From positions 150,713 to 214,712 of the forward strand of contig NZ_CZJT01000101.1 of NCBI RefSeq assembly GCF_900010755.1: DNA of 64,000 nt. The letters are read 5' to 3'. A model generated the notes under the pieces. It searched no databases. It was not told where the DNA came from and worked only from the letters and a program-made list of their open reading frames with translations. The DNA comes from Paeniglutamicibacter antarcticus (GTDB taxonomy: Bacteria; Actinomycetota; Actinomycetes; Actinomycetales; Micrococcaceae). A program made the translations under genes and the position numbers. Below, in pieces: positions 8,225 through 18,378 of the stretch. How positions within the stretch are numbered: position 1 is the first letter of the stretch; every line of letters begins with the position of its first letter.

Positions 8225-9658
8225 TTAGCCGATGCCGATGGCCCCGGTGAGCACGCCCACGGCGAGCATCACGAAGGAGACGACGACGGCACGCCACAGC
8301 ACCTTCTTGTGGTGGTCGCCCAAATCAACCTTGGACAGCGAGACCAGCAGCAGGATGGCCGGAACCAGTGGGGACTGCATGTGCACCGGTTGGCCGGTGA
8401 TGGAGGCGCGGGCCATGTCAACGGCTGGAATGCCGTAGTGGGCGCCGGCCTCGGTGAGCACCGGAAGGATCCCGAAGTAGAACGCGTCATTGCTCATGAA
8501 GAACGTTGCCGGAATGGAGATCAGTCCGGTGAGGATTGCCAGCAGCGGGCCCATGGAGCTCGGGATGACATCGACCAGCCAGGCGCTCATGGCCTCGACC
8601 ATGCCGGTGCCCGAAAGCACGCCGGTGAGCACAGCTGCGGCCAGCACCATGGAAACCACGGCGATCACTGAGGACGCATGGGAGGCGATCATCTTGGCCT
8701 GGTCGGAAATCTTCGGGAAGTTCACCAGCAGTGCGATCGCGGTGCCGACCATGAACAGGTAGGCCATCGGCACGAGATCCACTACCAACAGCACCATGAT
8801 GGCCACGGTCATGGCCAGGTTGAAGATGAAGAGCTTGGGGCGCAGGGTTTCGCGGGTGGGGTCCAGCACGGTGCCGTCCATGGTGGCAGTTTCGGTGCCA
8901 TTCCCGGGGGTTGCCACACGCTCCATCAGCGCGGTGCCGCGGTTGCCCGAACCCAGTGCCAGGCCGCCCTTGGGAGACTTGGTGGGGTTGGCGGTGCCGG
9001 TGCCGTTCATGCGGGAGCCGGTGCCCCAACGCAGCGGGTCTTCGCGCTGCAGGCGCTTGCGCTCGCCAATGCCCATGGCCCAGGCGAAGGCGAAGACGGC
9101 AATCAGGCCGGCGGCCAGTGCCGGGATCATCGGAACGAAGATGGCCGAGGCGTCCACGTGCAGGGCGGCGGCGGCACGTGCCGTCGGGCCACCCCACGGG
9201 ACGATGTTCATGGTGCCGTTGGTCAGGCCGGCCACACAGGTCAACACCACCGGGCTCATGCCCAGGCGCAGGTAGATCGGCAGCAGCGCCGCGGTGACAA
9301 CAATGAAGGTGGTGGAGCCGTCGCCATCCAGCGAGATCAATCCGGTGAGGATGGCGGTACCCATGACCACCTTGGCGGGGTCGTTGCCGACCAGGCGCAG
9401 GATGCCGTCGACGAGCTTGTCGAAGAGCCCCACATCGATCATGATGCCGAAGTACATGATGGCGAACATCAGCATCGCGGCGGTGCCGGACATCGACTTC
9501 ACCGAATCCATCACCATGTCGCCAATGCCCAGGCCGGCACCGGCGAAGAGGCCGAAGATGGTTGGCACGATGATCAGGGCCAGCAACGGGGTCATGCGCT
9601 TGGTCATGATGAGAGCCATGAATGTGGCAATCATCGCGAACCCGAGAGCAACCAGCAT
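8225..9658 (-). CDS. CitMHS family citrate:cation/proton symporter
   Basis: A 477-residue membrane transporter of the CitMHS family, which takes up citrate, usually as a divalent-metal complex, driven by protons. Visible family features are the N-terminal MLVALGFAMIATFMALIMTK, LISLDGDGSTTF, GTMNIVPWGGPTARAA, and a C-terminal half with FFMSNDAFYFGILP. A hydrophilic loop at ~residues 195-265 separates the two halves. It starts with ATG at 9658. It is divergent from a CitA/CitB-type sensor-regulator pair, the usual arrangement for citrate-induced uptake, so its expression is probably controlled by that pair. Confidence 0.92.
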   Translation of the reverse strand: MLVALGFAMIATFMALIMTKRMTPLLALIIVPTIFGLFAGAGLGIGDMVMDSVKSMSGTAAMLMFAIMYFGIMIDVGLFDKLVDGILRLVGNDPAKVVMGTAILTGLISLDGDGSTTFIVVTAALLPIYLRLGMSPVVLTCVAGLTNGTMNIVPWGGPTARAAAALHVDASAIFVPMIPALAAGLIAVFAFAWAMGIGERKRLQREDPLRWGTGSRMNGTGTANPTKSPKGGLALGSGNRGTALMERVATPGNGTETATMDGTVLDPTRETLRPKLFIFNLAMTVAIMVLLVVDLVPMAYLFMVGTAIALLVNFPKISDQAKMIASHASSVIAVVSMVLAAAVLTGVLSGTGMVEAMSAWLVDVIPSSMGPLLAILTGLISIPATFFMSNDAFYFGILPVLTEAGAHYGIPAVDMARASITGQPVHMQSPLVPAILLLVSLSKVDLGDHHKKVLWRAVVVSFVMLAVGVLTGAIGIG

Positions 9659-9769
9659 GGGGATTCTCCTTGGAAGTGAGGTGTGGAACGCGGGGGGGCC
9701 GTTGCCGTGGAATCCTCCGCGGTGGGCCGTGGATCACTACGCTACGTGCGCCACGTCACGTTGGCCTTG

Positions 9770-9781
9770 TTGTGCGCACAA
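9770..9781. promoter_or_regulatory. Palindrome in citrate divergent promoter
   Basis: TTGTGCGCACAA is a perfect 12-bp palindrome in the 190-bp gap between the transporter and sensor genes. It is a candidate operator for the response regulator encoded at 11540-12217, by position only. Confidence 0.4.
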
Positions 9782-9835
9782 AGCGGGGTTCTTCCCCTAA
9801 AACTCTTTTTGCTCATAAAGATCACAATGCCGTCT

Positions 9836-9841
9836 TAGACT
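9836..9841 (+). promoter_or_regulatory. -10 element of citrate sensor gene (leaderless start)
   Basis: TAGACT ends 7 nt before the ATG at 9849, and no Shine-Dalgarno sequence is present. Transcription would start at or next to the ATG, giving a leaderless mRNA. Confidence 0.5.
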
Positions 9842-9848
9842 AGGGTTC

Positions 9849-11543
9849 ATGCACTTAACCACCACACCCGGCCGCAGTTTTGCCGAACGCATCATGGGCC
9901 TGCAATTCGTGGTGGTTGGCGCCATGATCGTCGCGATCGCCGGGGCGGCCCTGTGGTTCACCGTCGAACGGGTCAACACCCAGGCGGCCGACCAAGCCCT
10001 GGCCATCGCCAGGACCCTGGCCTCGGACCCGGAATTGACTGCCGAGGTCGCCGCGTACGCTTCCCGGGACCAACTCGATGCCCGCGAACTGGCCGCCGGA
10101 CCCATCCAGGAACGTGCCGAAGCCGTCCGGAAGAACACCGGGGCACTCTTTGTGGTGGTCACCGAGGACCGCGGAATCAGGCTGGCGCACCCCACCCCGG
10201 GACTGCTGGGCCAGAAAGTGTCAACGGATCCCACGGCCCTGGCCGGCAAGGAAACCGTGGCCAGGGAACACGGAACCCTGGGCGAATCGGTGCGCGCCAA
10301 GGTCCCGGTCCGCGCGCCCGGATCCGACGCAGTGGTCGGCGAGGTCAGCGTCGGTGTGGGCGTCCAAGTGCTTTCGGCCAGGCTATGGGATGCGGTCCTG
10401 GTGGTGATGCTCTTCGGTGCCGGGGCGCTGGGCATCAGCGCGATCGCCACCGCCTGGCTGGTGCGCCGGCTCAAGTCCCAGACCCTGGGTCTGGAACCCG
10501 CTGAAATGGCGCAGCTGCTCAGGGACCAGGACGCTGTGCTCTACGGGGTGGAGGACGGGGTGATCGGTATCGGCGCCGACGGACGCATCAGCGTGCGCAA
10601 CAAGGCTGCCCGGCAAATGCTCAACCTGCCGCACCGGCACGGCGCCGATGACATCGTCGGGCTTCCCTATGCCGAATCCGGCCTGCCTCCGGCACTGGTT
10701 GCCGCCATCGAGGCCGGGGTTCCCGGCACCCTGCGCCTGGAAACAGACAGTTCGGCACTGGTGGCCACCGTGCACCGGGTGACCCGCGAAAACCGGGACC
10801 TGGGCCAGGTGGTGCTGCTGCGCGATGTCACCACCCTTGAGGCGCTCGGAAGCCGGCTGGATGCCGTGGAAACCATGGCTGGTGCCCTGCGCGCCCAACG
10901 CCACGAATTCGCCAACCGGCTGCATGCAATCTCCGGGCTTCTGCACAACGGGGATATCGCCGAAGCCCGGGACTACCTGGGCGAAGTGATCGAATCCGGA
11001 CCCGTCCGCGAACCGGTGCAAAACCTTGAGGCCATCGACGACACCTACCTGCGGGCATTCCTGGGCGCCAAGGGAGTCAGCGCCTACGAACGCGGGGTGG
11101 TGCTGCGCGTCAGCGAGGAAAGCGCGCTCTACGGCAAACTCAACGACGCCCAAGACACCACCGCGGTACTGGGGAACCTGATTGACAACGCACTGACCGC
11201 CGCCGTCGAGGGGTCCGCCCCGCGCTGGGTTGAGGTTGACCTGCTGGGTGAGGGCAACACCCTGCATCTTGCCGTGGCCGACTCCGGCGGCGGGCTGCCA
11301 CCGGGCATCGATGCTTTTGCCGAGGGTGTGAGCACCGGGTCCGGGGGCCAGGCGCAAGAGCACGGCCACGGGGTGGGGCTGCCGCTGATCCGCAGGCTGG
11401 CAAGGACCCGTGGCGGCGAGGTGTGGATCGCCGACCCCGGCGGCGGTACCGGCGAAGACCACGAACCACCTACCGGAGCGGTGTTTGCCGCACGGCTCCC
11501 CGGGGTGCTCACTCCGGAATCCACGACCACCGAAAGGCCATGA
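9849..11543 (+). CDS. CitA/DctB-type sensor histidine kinase
   Basis: A 564-residue sensor. The first transmembrane helix is at ~15-37, an extracytoplasmic PAS/Cache sensor domain spans ~38-175 (LxVVVTEDRGIRLAHP and LxGKETVAREHG are typical of CitA/DcuS), the second helix is at ~180-202, then a cytoplasmic PAS and the kinase core. The phosphorylated histidine is H352 in RAQRHEFANRLH. The ATPase domain shows NLIDNALTAA (N box) and DSGGGLPPG (G1). CitA/DcuS kinases bind citrate or C4-dicarboxylates outside the cell. It overlaps the regulator gene by 4 bp and is divergent from the citrate transporter gene. Confidence 0.92.
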   Translation: MHLTTTPGRSFAERIMGLQFVVVGAMIVAIAGAALWFTVERVNTQAADQALAIARTLASDPELTAEVAAYASRDQLDARELAAGPIQERAEAVRKNTGALFVVVTEDRGIRLAHPTPGLLGQKVSTDPTALAGKETVAREHGTLGESVRAKVPVRAPGSDAVVGEVSVGVGVQVLSARLWDAVLVVMLFGAGALGISAIATAWLVRRLKSQTLGLEPAEMAQLLRDQDAVLYGVEDGVIGIGADGRISVRNKAARQMLNLPHRHGADDIVGLPYAESGLPPALVAAIEAGVPGTLRLETDSSALVATVHRVTRENRDLGQVVLLRDVTTLEALGSRLDAVETMAGALRAQRHEFANRLHAISGLLHNGDIAEARDYLGEVIESGPVREPVQNLEAIDDTYLRAFLGAKGVSAYERGVVLRVSEESALYGKLNDAQDTTAVLGNLIDNALTAAVEGSAPRWVEVDLLGEGNTLHLAVADSGGGLPPGIDAFAEGVSTGSGGQAQEHGHGVGLPLIRRLARTRGGEVWIADPGGGTGEDHEPPTGAVFAARLPGVLTPESTTTERP

Positions 11544-12217
11544 TCCCCATGCACCAAACCAACGACCTGCGGGTCCTGGTGGTTGATGATGACTTCAGGG
11601 TTGCCGCCCTGCATGCAAGCTACGTCGACGAGGTTCCGGGGTTCACCGCCCTGCCGCCGGTCCACGATGCCCGAATGGTTCCGCGCAGGGTGGCCGAAGA
11701 ACGGCCCGACCTGCTGCTCCTGGACGTGTATTTACCCCAGGGATCCGGTCTTGACCTGCTGGCAACCCTGGACGTCGACGCGTTTGTGCTTTCGGCGGCC
11801 ACCGAGGTTGATGCCGTGCGCACCGCCATCCGCCGCGGTGCCCTGGGCTACCTGGTCAAGCCCTTTGACCCCAAGGTGCTGGCCGCCAAGCTGCGTTCCT
11901 ATGCCAGATACCGCCGGCAACTGGAGACGGCAACGGTTTTGGATCAGGCCGCCATCGACAGGGCACAGCGCACGCTGCTGGCCGGGGATGACGCCGGAGT
12001 AGCGGTGGTTGCCACGCCCACCGAACATGCGGTGCTTGCCGCGGTTGCCGCCACCGGGGAGCCGGCAACGGTGCTCCAGGTGGCCACCGCCGTGGGGATA
12101 TCGCGGGCAACCGCCCAACGCTACCTCGCGAACCTGGTTCAGGCCGGGTCGTTGCGACTTGAACTTACCTACGGCAGCAGGGGCCGGCCCGAGCACCGTT
12201 ACCTCACGGCGGAATGA
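11540..12217 (+). CDS. CitB/DctR-type response regulator
   Basis: A 225-residue regulator. The receiver domain has the acidic pair in VVDDD, phosphoacceptor D62 in LLLLDVYLP and lysine in LVKPFDP. The output domain is a winged helix at ~155-225 (VATAVGISRATAQRYLANLVQAG). This is the usual partner of CitA/DcuS kinases. The ATG at 11540 overlaps the kinase stop (ATGA); a second ATG at 11549 is possible. The expected target is the divergent transporter promoter. Confidence 0.92.
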   Translation: MIPMHQTNDLRVLVVDDDFRVAALHASYVDEVPGFTALPPVHDARMVPRRVAEERPDLLLLDVYLPQGSGLDLLATLDVDAFVLSAATEVDAVRTAIRRGALGYLVKPFDPKVLAAKLRSYARYRRQLETATVLDQAAIDRAQRTLLAGDDAGVAVVATPTEHAVLAAVAATGEPATVLQVATAVGISRATAQRYLANLVQAGSLRLELTYGSRGRPEHRYLTAE

Positions 12218-12244
12218 TCTGCGCCGCGGGCGTGACTCCCGTGG

Positions 12245-12733
12245 TTACTGCAGGTTTCCGGTGGGCTGATCCACCAAGAGCGGCAGTGCGTCGTTCCATG
12301 CGGAGATGCCGCACCCGTTGGTGAGGTCGAAGTTCCGGCTGGCGGCCTTGCCGTCGATGGTCCCGCTGACGGTTGCCGTTGCCGGCCCGCCGTATTGTTC
12401 GGTGCACATCTGGTTTTCAGGGGCGGGTGCCGGCTCCATGATCTGTGGGCTGCGAGCCAGCAATGCGCAGGCCTCCGCGGCCCGCGGGTGCCCACTGGGT
12501 TCCAGTACCGTGGCTCCGGCACACCGCAAGGTGTACTTGGAACTCTCATCTTGGCCATTGGCGCGGATGGAGATCGACAGGTCAACCGTCTGTTTGCCCG
12601 GGGAGGGCGCCGGAGAGGTTGCCGCGGGGGCGGATGACGGGCCGGAACCGCCGCTGGCATTCGCGCAACCGGCGAGGAACAACAGGCCAACGCAAAGTAC
12701 TGCCAAAGCCGGGAACCGCTGGGCGTGGCCCAT
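12245..12733 (-). CDS. Lipoprotein with subtilisin-inhibitor (SSI)-like domain
   Basis: A signal peptide ends in the lipobox FLAGC, followed by a Ser/Pro/Ala linker. The C-terminal ~110 residues match the Streptomyces subtilisin inhibitor pattern: a first Cys in LRCAG, PSGHPRAAEACALL, then a Met-Cys pair (QMCT), YGGPATATVSG and NGCGIS. The four Cys spacing fits two disulphides. SSI proteins block secreted serine proteases. The reactive-site P1 residue is probably the Met before the third Cys, but this is uncertain. Membrane anchoring of an SSI domain suggests protection of the cell surface. The ATG at 12733 is chosen because it fits the signal peptide. Confidence 0.75.
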   Translation of the reverse strand: MGHAQRFPALAVLCVGLLFLAGCANASGGSGPSSAPAATSPAPSPGKQTVDLSISIRANGQDESSKYTLRCAGATVLEPSGHPRAAEACALLARSPQIMEPAPAPENQMCTEQYGGPATATVSGTIDGKAASRNFDLTNGCGISAWNDALPLLVDQPTGNLQ

Positions 12734-12795
12734 GTCTCCGCCTTCCCTTGACCCATCACATGGTGCCTCTTGGTGAGGCGAGATGTGCTTGCGGA

Positions 12796-13701
12796 CTAAG
12801 TCTGCGGCAGCGGCAGGACTTGGGCAAGCTCCAGCAACCTGCCACGCAGCTCCTGGGACCTGTCGGAGAAGGATTTTTGCTGGCGCACGTACTCGGCCTT
12901 GCCCGCCGGTGTCTCGATGCGGATCGGTTCGTGGCCCCACTCGGAAAGGTCATACGGTGAGGCCTGCATGTCCATGGTCCGGATATCCCAGGCTAGCTCG
13001 AAGCAGTCCATCACCAGCTCGCTGGGCACCGCCGGGGTGAGCTTGTACGCCCACTTGTAAAGGTCCATGTTCGCGTGCAGGCAGCCGGGCTGCTCCAGGT
13101 CGCGTTGTGTTTCACGGGTCGGTTGCAGCTCGTTGCGTGGCACGGCTTCGGGGGTGTAGAACCTGAAAGCATCAAAGTGCGTGCAACGGATCTTGTGTTC
13201 CTCCACCACCGCATCTGTTCCCGTGGCCCCCAGCCGCAGCGGCAGGTATTCGTGCCGGATGCCGTTTTGTTCCGACTTGTAGGCCATGGCCCACTCGTGC
13301 AGGCCGAAGCAGGCGAAGTTCCCGGGGCGGGCCACCGTCCCGGCCAGGATGATCCGCGCAAAGCGGATCGCCTCGGTCCGCGCCGTGGCGAAATCTTCCA
13401 GGTCAACCGTGTAGCCGCGCTCACCGGTTTCCTCGTGCGTCACCTCGCGGTAGAACTTCCAGTCGGCGCGTTCACCTGCCTGGGGGCCGCTGAGCACCAC
13501 ACCGGGCCCCGGATGCCAACGGTAGAGTTGGCCCGGTTTCTGCGTGTAGTAGGTGAAGAGGAAGTCCTCAATTGGATGCTTTTCGCGTTTCATCCGCCGT
13601 GCCGTGAACGGTTCCCCGAATCGCCTGGACCGTTCCGCGTGGGCGTTCGCCAAGGGAAGCCATTGCTCTTCGGAGAGCCAAACCACGGTGGGGGAGTGCA
13701 T
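12796..13701 (-). CDS. Conserved actinobacterial protein
   Basis: A 301-residue soluble protein with HPIEDFLFTYY near the N-terminus, RWHPGPGVVLSGP, then CFGLHEWAMAY, THFDAFRFYTPEA and CLHANMDLYKWAYKL. I recall relatives with this pattern in many Actinobacteria under the label 3-methyladenine DNA glycosylase, but no helix-hairpin-helix or other glycosylase motif is visible, so that name should not be trusted. The many conserved His, Trp and Tyr residues suggest an enzyme. The start at 13701 has GATAAT ending 6 nt upstream, suggesting leaderless transcription. Confidence 0.7.
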   Translation of the reverse strand: MHSPTVVWLSEEQWLPLANAHAERSRRFGEPFTARRMKREKHPIEDFLFTYYTQKPGQLYRWHPGPGVVLSGPQAGERADWKFYREVTHEETGERGYTVDLEDFATARTEAIRFARIILAGTVARPGNFACFGLHEWAMAYKSEQNGIRHEYLPLRLGATGTDAVVEEHKIRCTHFDAFRFYTPEAVPRNELQPTRETQRDLEQPGCLHANMDLYKWAYKLTPAVPSELVMDCFELAWDIRTMDMQASPYDLSEWGHEPIRIETPAGKAEYVRQQKSFSDRSQELRGRLLELAQVLPLPQT

Positions 13702-13743
13702 CCTCCCATTATCGCCGGAGAGTGCGCCAAGCCTTAAACGGCA

Positions 13744-13788
13744 GAGGTCGGAGGCTTGCGAACCAACGGTTCGCGGGCCTCCGACCTC
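13744..13788 (-). terminator. Terminator downstream of aspartate kinase
   Basis: A long hairpin with outer stem GAGGTCGGAGGC/GCCTCCGACCTC and inner stem GCGAACC/GGTTCGC lies 19 bp after the lysC stop. The downstream T-run on the minus strand is short. Confidence 0.7.
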
Positions 13789-13806
13789 GGTGAAAAAGTG
13801 CCGGTG

Positions 13807-15093
<1,287 letters not shown>

Positions 15094-15399
15094 GCGTCAG
15101 CACACTCCATGGGTGGGATTCTTAAATCTTCAAGGGCGCCACCATTCGGTGGTGCAGCTCTTATGTTAGCCATTGTGGTGTACGTCCTCGGCATTAGATG
15201 ACCGCTCGTGGTCATATTCAAGGTTTTCGCTGGTCTTTTTGCTCGGTCGAGTGTCACGCGGGTCACCTTTTGTGTCGTGGCATATGTCGGCGGGGAATCA
15301 ATACGTCGATTCGATAACGAAACCCCTGGGAGGATGACTTGACTGGGGGCAGTGCGTAGCGTGAGGTGAAATGTTGGTGCCTTGAAACGGGGAAAAATC
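15094..15399. promoter_or_regulatory. Divergent promoter region, lysC / ABC transporter
   Basis: A 306-bp intergenic region between divergent genes. It is less GC-rich than its flanks and must hold both promoters. I see no lysine riboswitch, attenuator or convincing gene in it; a weak TTGACT at about 15339 could serve the ABC operon. Confidence 0.4.
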
Positions 15400-16380
15400 A
15401 TGAAATCCGAAGTCCCAAGCCCCGCCGGGCCCCTTGGACGCAATCAGCACGGCCAGGGCGGGATCAGTGCCACGGGCCTGGCCCGTTCATTTGGGCGCGT
15501 GCATGCCGTGGAAAACATTGACTTCAGGGCTGCTCCCGGCGAGGTGACGGCACTGATTGGACCCAACGGTTCGGGCAAGACCACACTTTTGCTGATGCTT
15601 GCTTCGTTGCTGCGCCCCGACAGTGGATCGATCACGGTGGCTGGCATGGATCCTGTCGCCAATTCATCCGGAGTCCGTGCGGTCTTGGGATGGATGCCCG
15701 ACACCTTGGGCGTTTGGGAATCCTTGACCGGTCGGGAAATCCTCACCACCATGGCAGCCCTCTACGGCATGGACAAGAAAAGTGCCGCTCAGCGTGCGGC
15801 TGAACTGCTCAAGCTGGTCAGCCTCGGAGACCTTGCAGACACCCCGGCCAGGGTTTTCTCACGCGGCCAAGCACAGCGGCTTTCGTTGGCCCGCGCGTTG
15901 ATCAACGATCCATCGGTACTGCTGCTCGATGAGCCGGCAAGCGGCCTGGACCCCGGAGCCCGGGTGCAGCTACGGACCATGGTCAGGCAATTGGCCGACA
16001 GCGGCAAAACCGTGGTGATCAGCTCACATGTGCTGGCCGAACTGGATGAAATGGCCGACGCCGCGGTGTTTATTTCCAAGGGACGCACAGTACGCAGCCA
16101 AACACTGGCCGAGGCAGGAGAACAAACCCGCGGCTACACCATTGGCACCCTGGATATCACTGCCTTGCGCGAAACCCTCCAGGCCAGGGGGATCGAAGCC
16201 AGCTACGTGCAGGATTTCGACTCGGCACGGGGCAGCGCCAAAACCCGGCTTGCCACGGAAGCCGAAGCAGCAGCGCTCCTGGCAGCGCTTGTGGCCGCTG
16301 GCGTCCCGGTCACTGCCTTCGCCCCGTCCTCCGGGCTTCTTGAAGAAACCTATCTGAGCCTTGAAGAAGGAGCATCATGA
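15400..16380 (+). CDS. ABC transporter ATP-binding protein
   Basis: A 326-residue ATPase: Walker A in GPNGSGKTT, a signature written FSRGQAQRL (a variant of LSGGQ), Walker B LLLDEPASGLDPG and the H-loop in VISSHVLAEL. About 85 extra residues follow the ATPase core. It energises the ABC-2-type permease encoded next (ATGA overlap). The substrate is unknown; ATPases of this CcmA/drug-export type serve exporters. The ATG at 15400 is preferred over an in-frame TTG at 15382 because GGGGA sits ahead of it. Confidence 0.92.
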   Translation: MKSEVPSPAGPLGRNQHGQGGISATGLARSFGRVHAVENIDFRAAPGEVTALIGPNGSGKTTLLLMLASLLRPDSGSITVAGMDPVANSSGVRAVLGWMPDTLGVWESLTGREILTTMAALYGMDKKSAAQRAAELLKLVSLGDLADTPARVFSRGQAQRLSLARALINDPSVLLLDEPASGLDPGARVQLRTMVRQLADSGKTVVISSHVLAELDEMADAAVFISKGRTVRSQTLAEAGEQTRGYTIGTLDITALRETLQARGIEASYVQDFDSARGSAKTRLATEAEAAALLAALVAAGVPVTAFAPSSGLLEETYLSLEEGAS

Positions 16381-17474
16381 GTGCCCCGGTCATGCAGCAC
16401 CCGTCGTCAACCCCGACCCTTGGCTACGCTGCCGGAATCGGAACCATCTTCACACTGGAAATCCGCCAGCGCGTCAGAAGCAGTGGCTGGTACATCATGC
16501 TGGGCATCTGGTTTGTGGTGATTGCCGCAGTCGTGGGGCTCGCCGCGTTGAGCGTTGGAGTCGACGGATTCGGCGCGGGCCAAATGATGTTCGAACTTGT
16601 GGTTGCCTTCGTGTTGCTCTTTGGCATGCTCATTGCCCCGGCACTGAGCTCGAATTCGATCACCGGGGACCGGGCCAACGGAACCCTGGCGATTTTGCAA
16701 AACACGCTGCTCACCCCCTGGCAGTTGCTCATTGGCAAGTGGCTCGCTGCATGGGTTGCTTCGCTGGGGTTCCTGGTGGTGACAATCCCGTTGATCGCCT
16801 GGGCCATGACCTATGGAGATGTGTACCTGCCCGGAGTTCCGGTGCTTGTGGGCATGCTGGCCCTGGAATTGGCGATCGTTTGCGCCATAGGCGTCGGTGT
16901 TTCGGCGCTGGCAAACAAGACGCTCTTCGCGGTCCTCATCTCATATCTGCTGGTTGCACTGCTGGGACTGGGCACGTTGATCGGCTTTGGGCTGAGCATG
17001 AAATTGGTTCAAGTAGAGGTCAAGGCGTCGGAGCAATTTTGGTCCGAGCAGAACCTGAACGGCGATAGCAGCGTCGCATGGGACGACAATGCCTACAGCT
17101 GCGGAACGGCTCTGTATCCGCAGACGATTTTTGCCACCGAACGCAACACCTGGCTGCTGGCCGCGAACCCGTTTGTGATTGTTGCCGATGCAGCACCACG
17201 CCCCCTGCCAAAGCCCGGGGATGATTCATTCACAACTGTGGGCCCCATGGGTGCGATTAGCCAGGGCGTGCGTTTGTCGCAGGCAGGTCAACTCGCATCC
17301 ACTCCTTGCATCAACGGGATCAAAAACACCGAGGTGAAGCCCGAGGAGGCGACGCCGCTATGGCCGTTGGGATTGGGCCTGCAGTTGCTTTTGGCAGGTT
17401 CCCTGCTGGTTGCCGGGCGGCGCAAGCTTCACACTCCGGCCGGGAAGATGGCTTCCGGAACCCGCATCGCCTAG
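16377..17474 (+). CDS. ABC-2 type transporter permease
   Basis: A 365-residue membrane protein with about six hydrophobic segments and an extracytoplasmic loop of ~110 residues before the last helix. TGDRANGTLAILQNTLLTPWQLLIGKW near residues 97-123 is the typical ABC-2 E-G-T-L motif region after the second helix. It forms an exporter with the preceding ATPase, whose gene it overlaps by 4 bp. The substrate cannot be told. Confidence 0.88.
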   Translation: MSAPVMQHPSSTPTLGYAAGIGTIFTLEIRQRVRSSGWYIMLGIWFVVIAAVVGLAALSVGVDGFGAGQMMFELVVAFVLLFGMLIAPALSSNSITGDRANGTLAILQNTLLTPWQLLIGKWLAAWVASLGFLVVTIPLIAWAMTYGDVYLPGVPVLVGMLALELAIVCAIGVGVSALANKTLFAVLISYLLVALLGLGTLIGFGLSMKLVQVEVKASEQFWSEQNLNGDSSVAWDDNAYSCGTALYPQTIFATERNTWLLAANPFVIVADAAPRPLPKPGDDSFTTVGPMGAISQGVRLSQAGQLASTPCINGIKNTEVKPEEATPLWPLGLGLQLLLAGSLLVAGRRKLHTPAGKMASGTRIA

Positions 17475-17487
17475 GGTCCCCGGGATT

Positions 17488-17538
17488 GGCCCGCTGTCGC
17501 GAAACCACCAAGTTTCTGCCGCAGCGGGCCGGATTTTT
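17488..17538. terminator. Terminator between ABC operon and recR
   Basis: Stem GGCCCGCTG/CAGCGGGCC encloses a second pairing GAAAC/GTTTC, and ATTTTTAG follows on the plus strand. It ends the ABC operon and overlaps the recR stop, so it may act in both directions. Confidence 0.8.
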
Positions 17539-18283
17539 AGTTTGAAGGCATCGGCGGTTCGGTCGCGATATCTGGAGCCGTAGCGGTGCCCGCGCGTTCA
17601 GTTTCCGGCTGGGCAATTGCCGGCGCCGTGACTGGTGTCGGCGCAGCTACCGGCAATGAGCGAACCAACGGAGCCGCTGGCGCGCTGATTGCGGTGGAAC
17701 GGCGTCCTTCGATGGCGCGGGCCAGGGTGACTTCGTCGGCGTATTCCAAGTCGCCACCCACCGGCAAGCCCGAAGCCAAGCGCGTGATTTCGATGCCCAA
17801 CGGGCGCAGCGTGCGGGTCAGGAACGTTGCAGTTGCTTCGCCTTCGAGGTTCGGGTCGGTCGCCAGAATGATCTCGGTAATGCGCTCGTCACCCAGGCGT
17901 GCAATGAGTTCGCGGATGTGCAGCTGCTCCGGACCGATCCCGTTGATGGGATTGATGGCGCCGCCGAGGACGTGGTACCGCCCGCCGAAGGCGCGCGTGC
18001 GTTCGATCGCCATGACGTCCTTGGACTCCTCGACCACGCAGATCACCGTGTCATTGCGGCGCTCGTCGCGGCAGATCCCACAGGTCTCGGATTCGGAGAC
18101 GTTGAAGCAGATGCTGCAGAACTTCACACGTTCCTTGACCACGCGAATGGCTTCGGAAAGCTTCTTCATGTCTTCCGGGTCCGATTCGAGGATGTGGAAG
18201 GCTATGCGCTGGGCCGACTTCGGGCCGATACCCGGAAGCCTGCCCAACTCATCAATGAGTTCTTGGACTGCGCCTTCGTACAC
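17537..18283 (-). CDS. recR: Recombination mediator protein RecR
   Basis: A 248-residue protein of the RecFOR gap-repair pathway, which loads RecA at single-strand gaps. The N-terminal helix-hairpin-helix ([18 protein letters not shown]), the Cys4 zinc finger (CSIC and CGIC) and the Toprim domain ([13 protein letters not shown], then [12 protein letters not shown]) are complete by residue ~200. The remaining ~45 residues are an Ala/Pro/Thr tail beyond the usual RecR length of about 200. It lies 95 bp downstream of dnaX on the same strand, without the ybaB gene often found between them. The GTG start at 18283 has only a weak ribosome site. Confidence 0.95.
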   Translation of the reverse strand: MYEGAVQELIDELGRLPGIGPKSAQRIAFHILESDPEDMKKLSEAIRVVKERVKFCSICFNVSESETCGICRDERRNDTVICVVEESKDVMAIERTRAFGGRYHVLGGAINPINGIGPEQLHIRELIARLGDERITEIILATDPNLEGEATATFLTRTLRPLGIEITRLASGLPVGGDLEYADEVTLARAIEGRRSTAISAPAAPLVRSLPVAAPTPVTAPAIAQPETERAGTATAPDIATEPPMPSN

Positions 18284-18378
18284 TTGCGTTCACACTGCCT
18301 AATCTTGCTGTTCCCGGTTATCGGCCAGAGCTGAGACTACCTCCCTGGCACGACGCTTTGGCTCAATATCCCTGTGGA

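Noticed and set aside
15094..15399. Lysine riboswitch or attenuator upstream of lysC
   Set aside because: No L-box core, leader peptide or terminator could be found.
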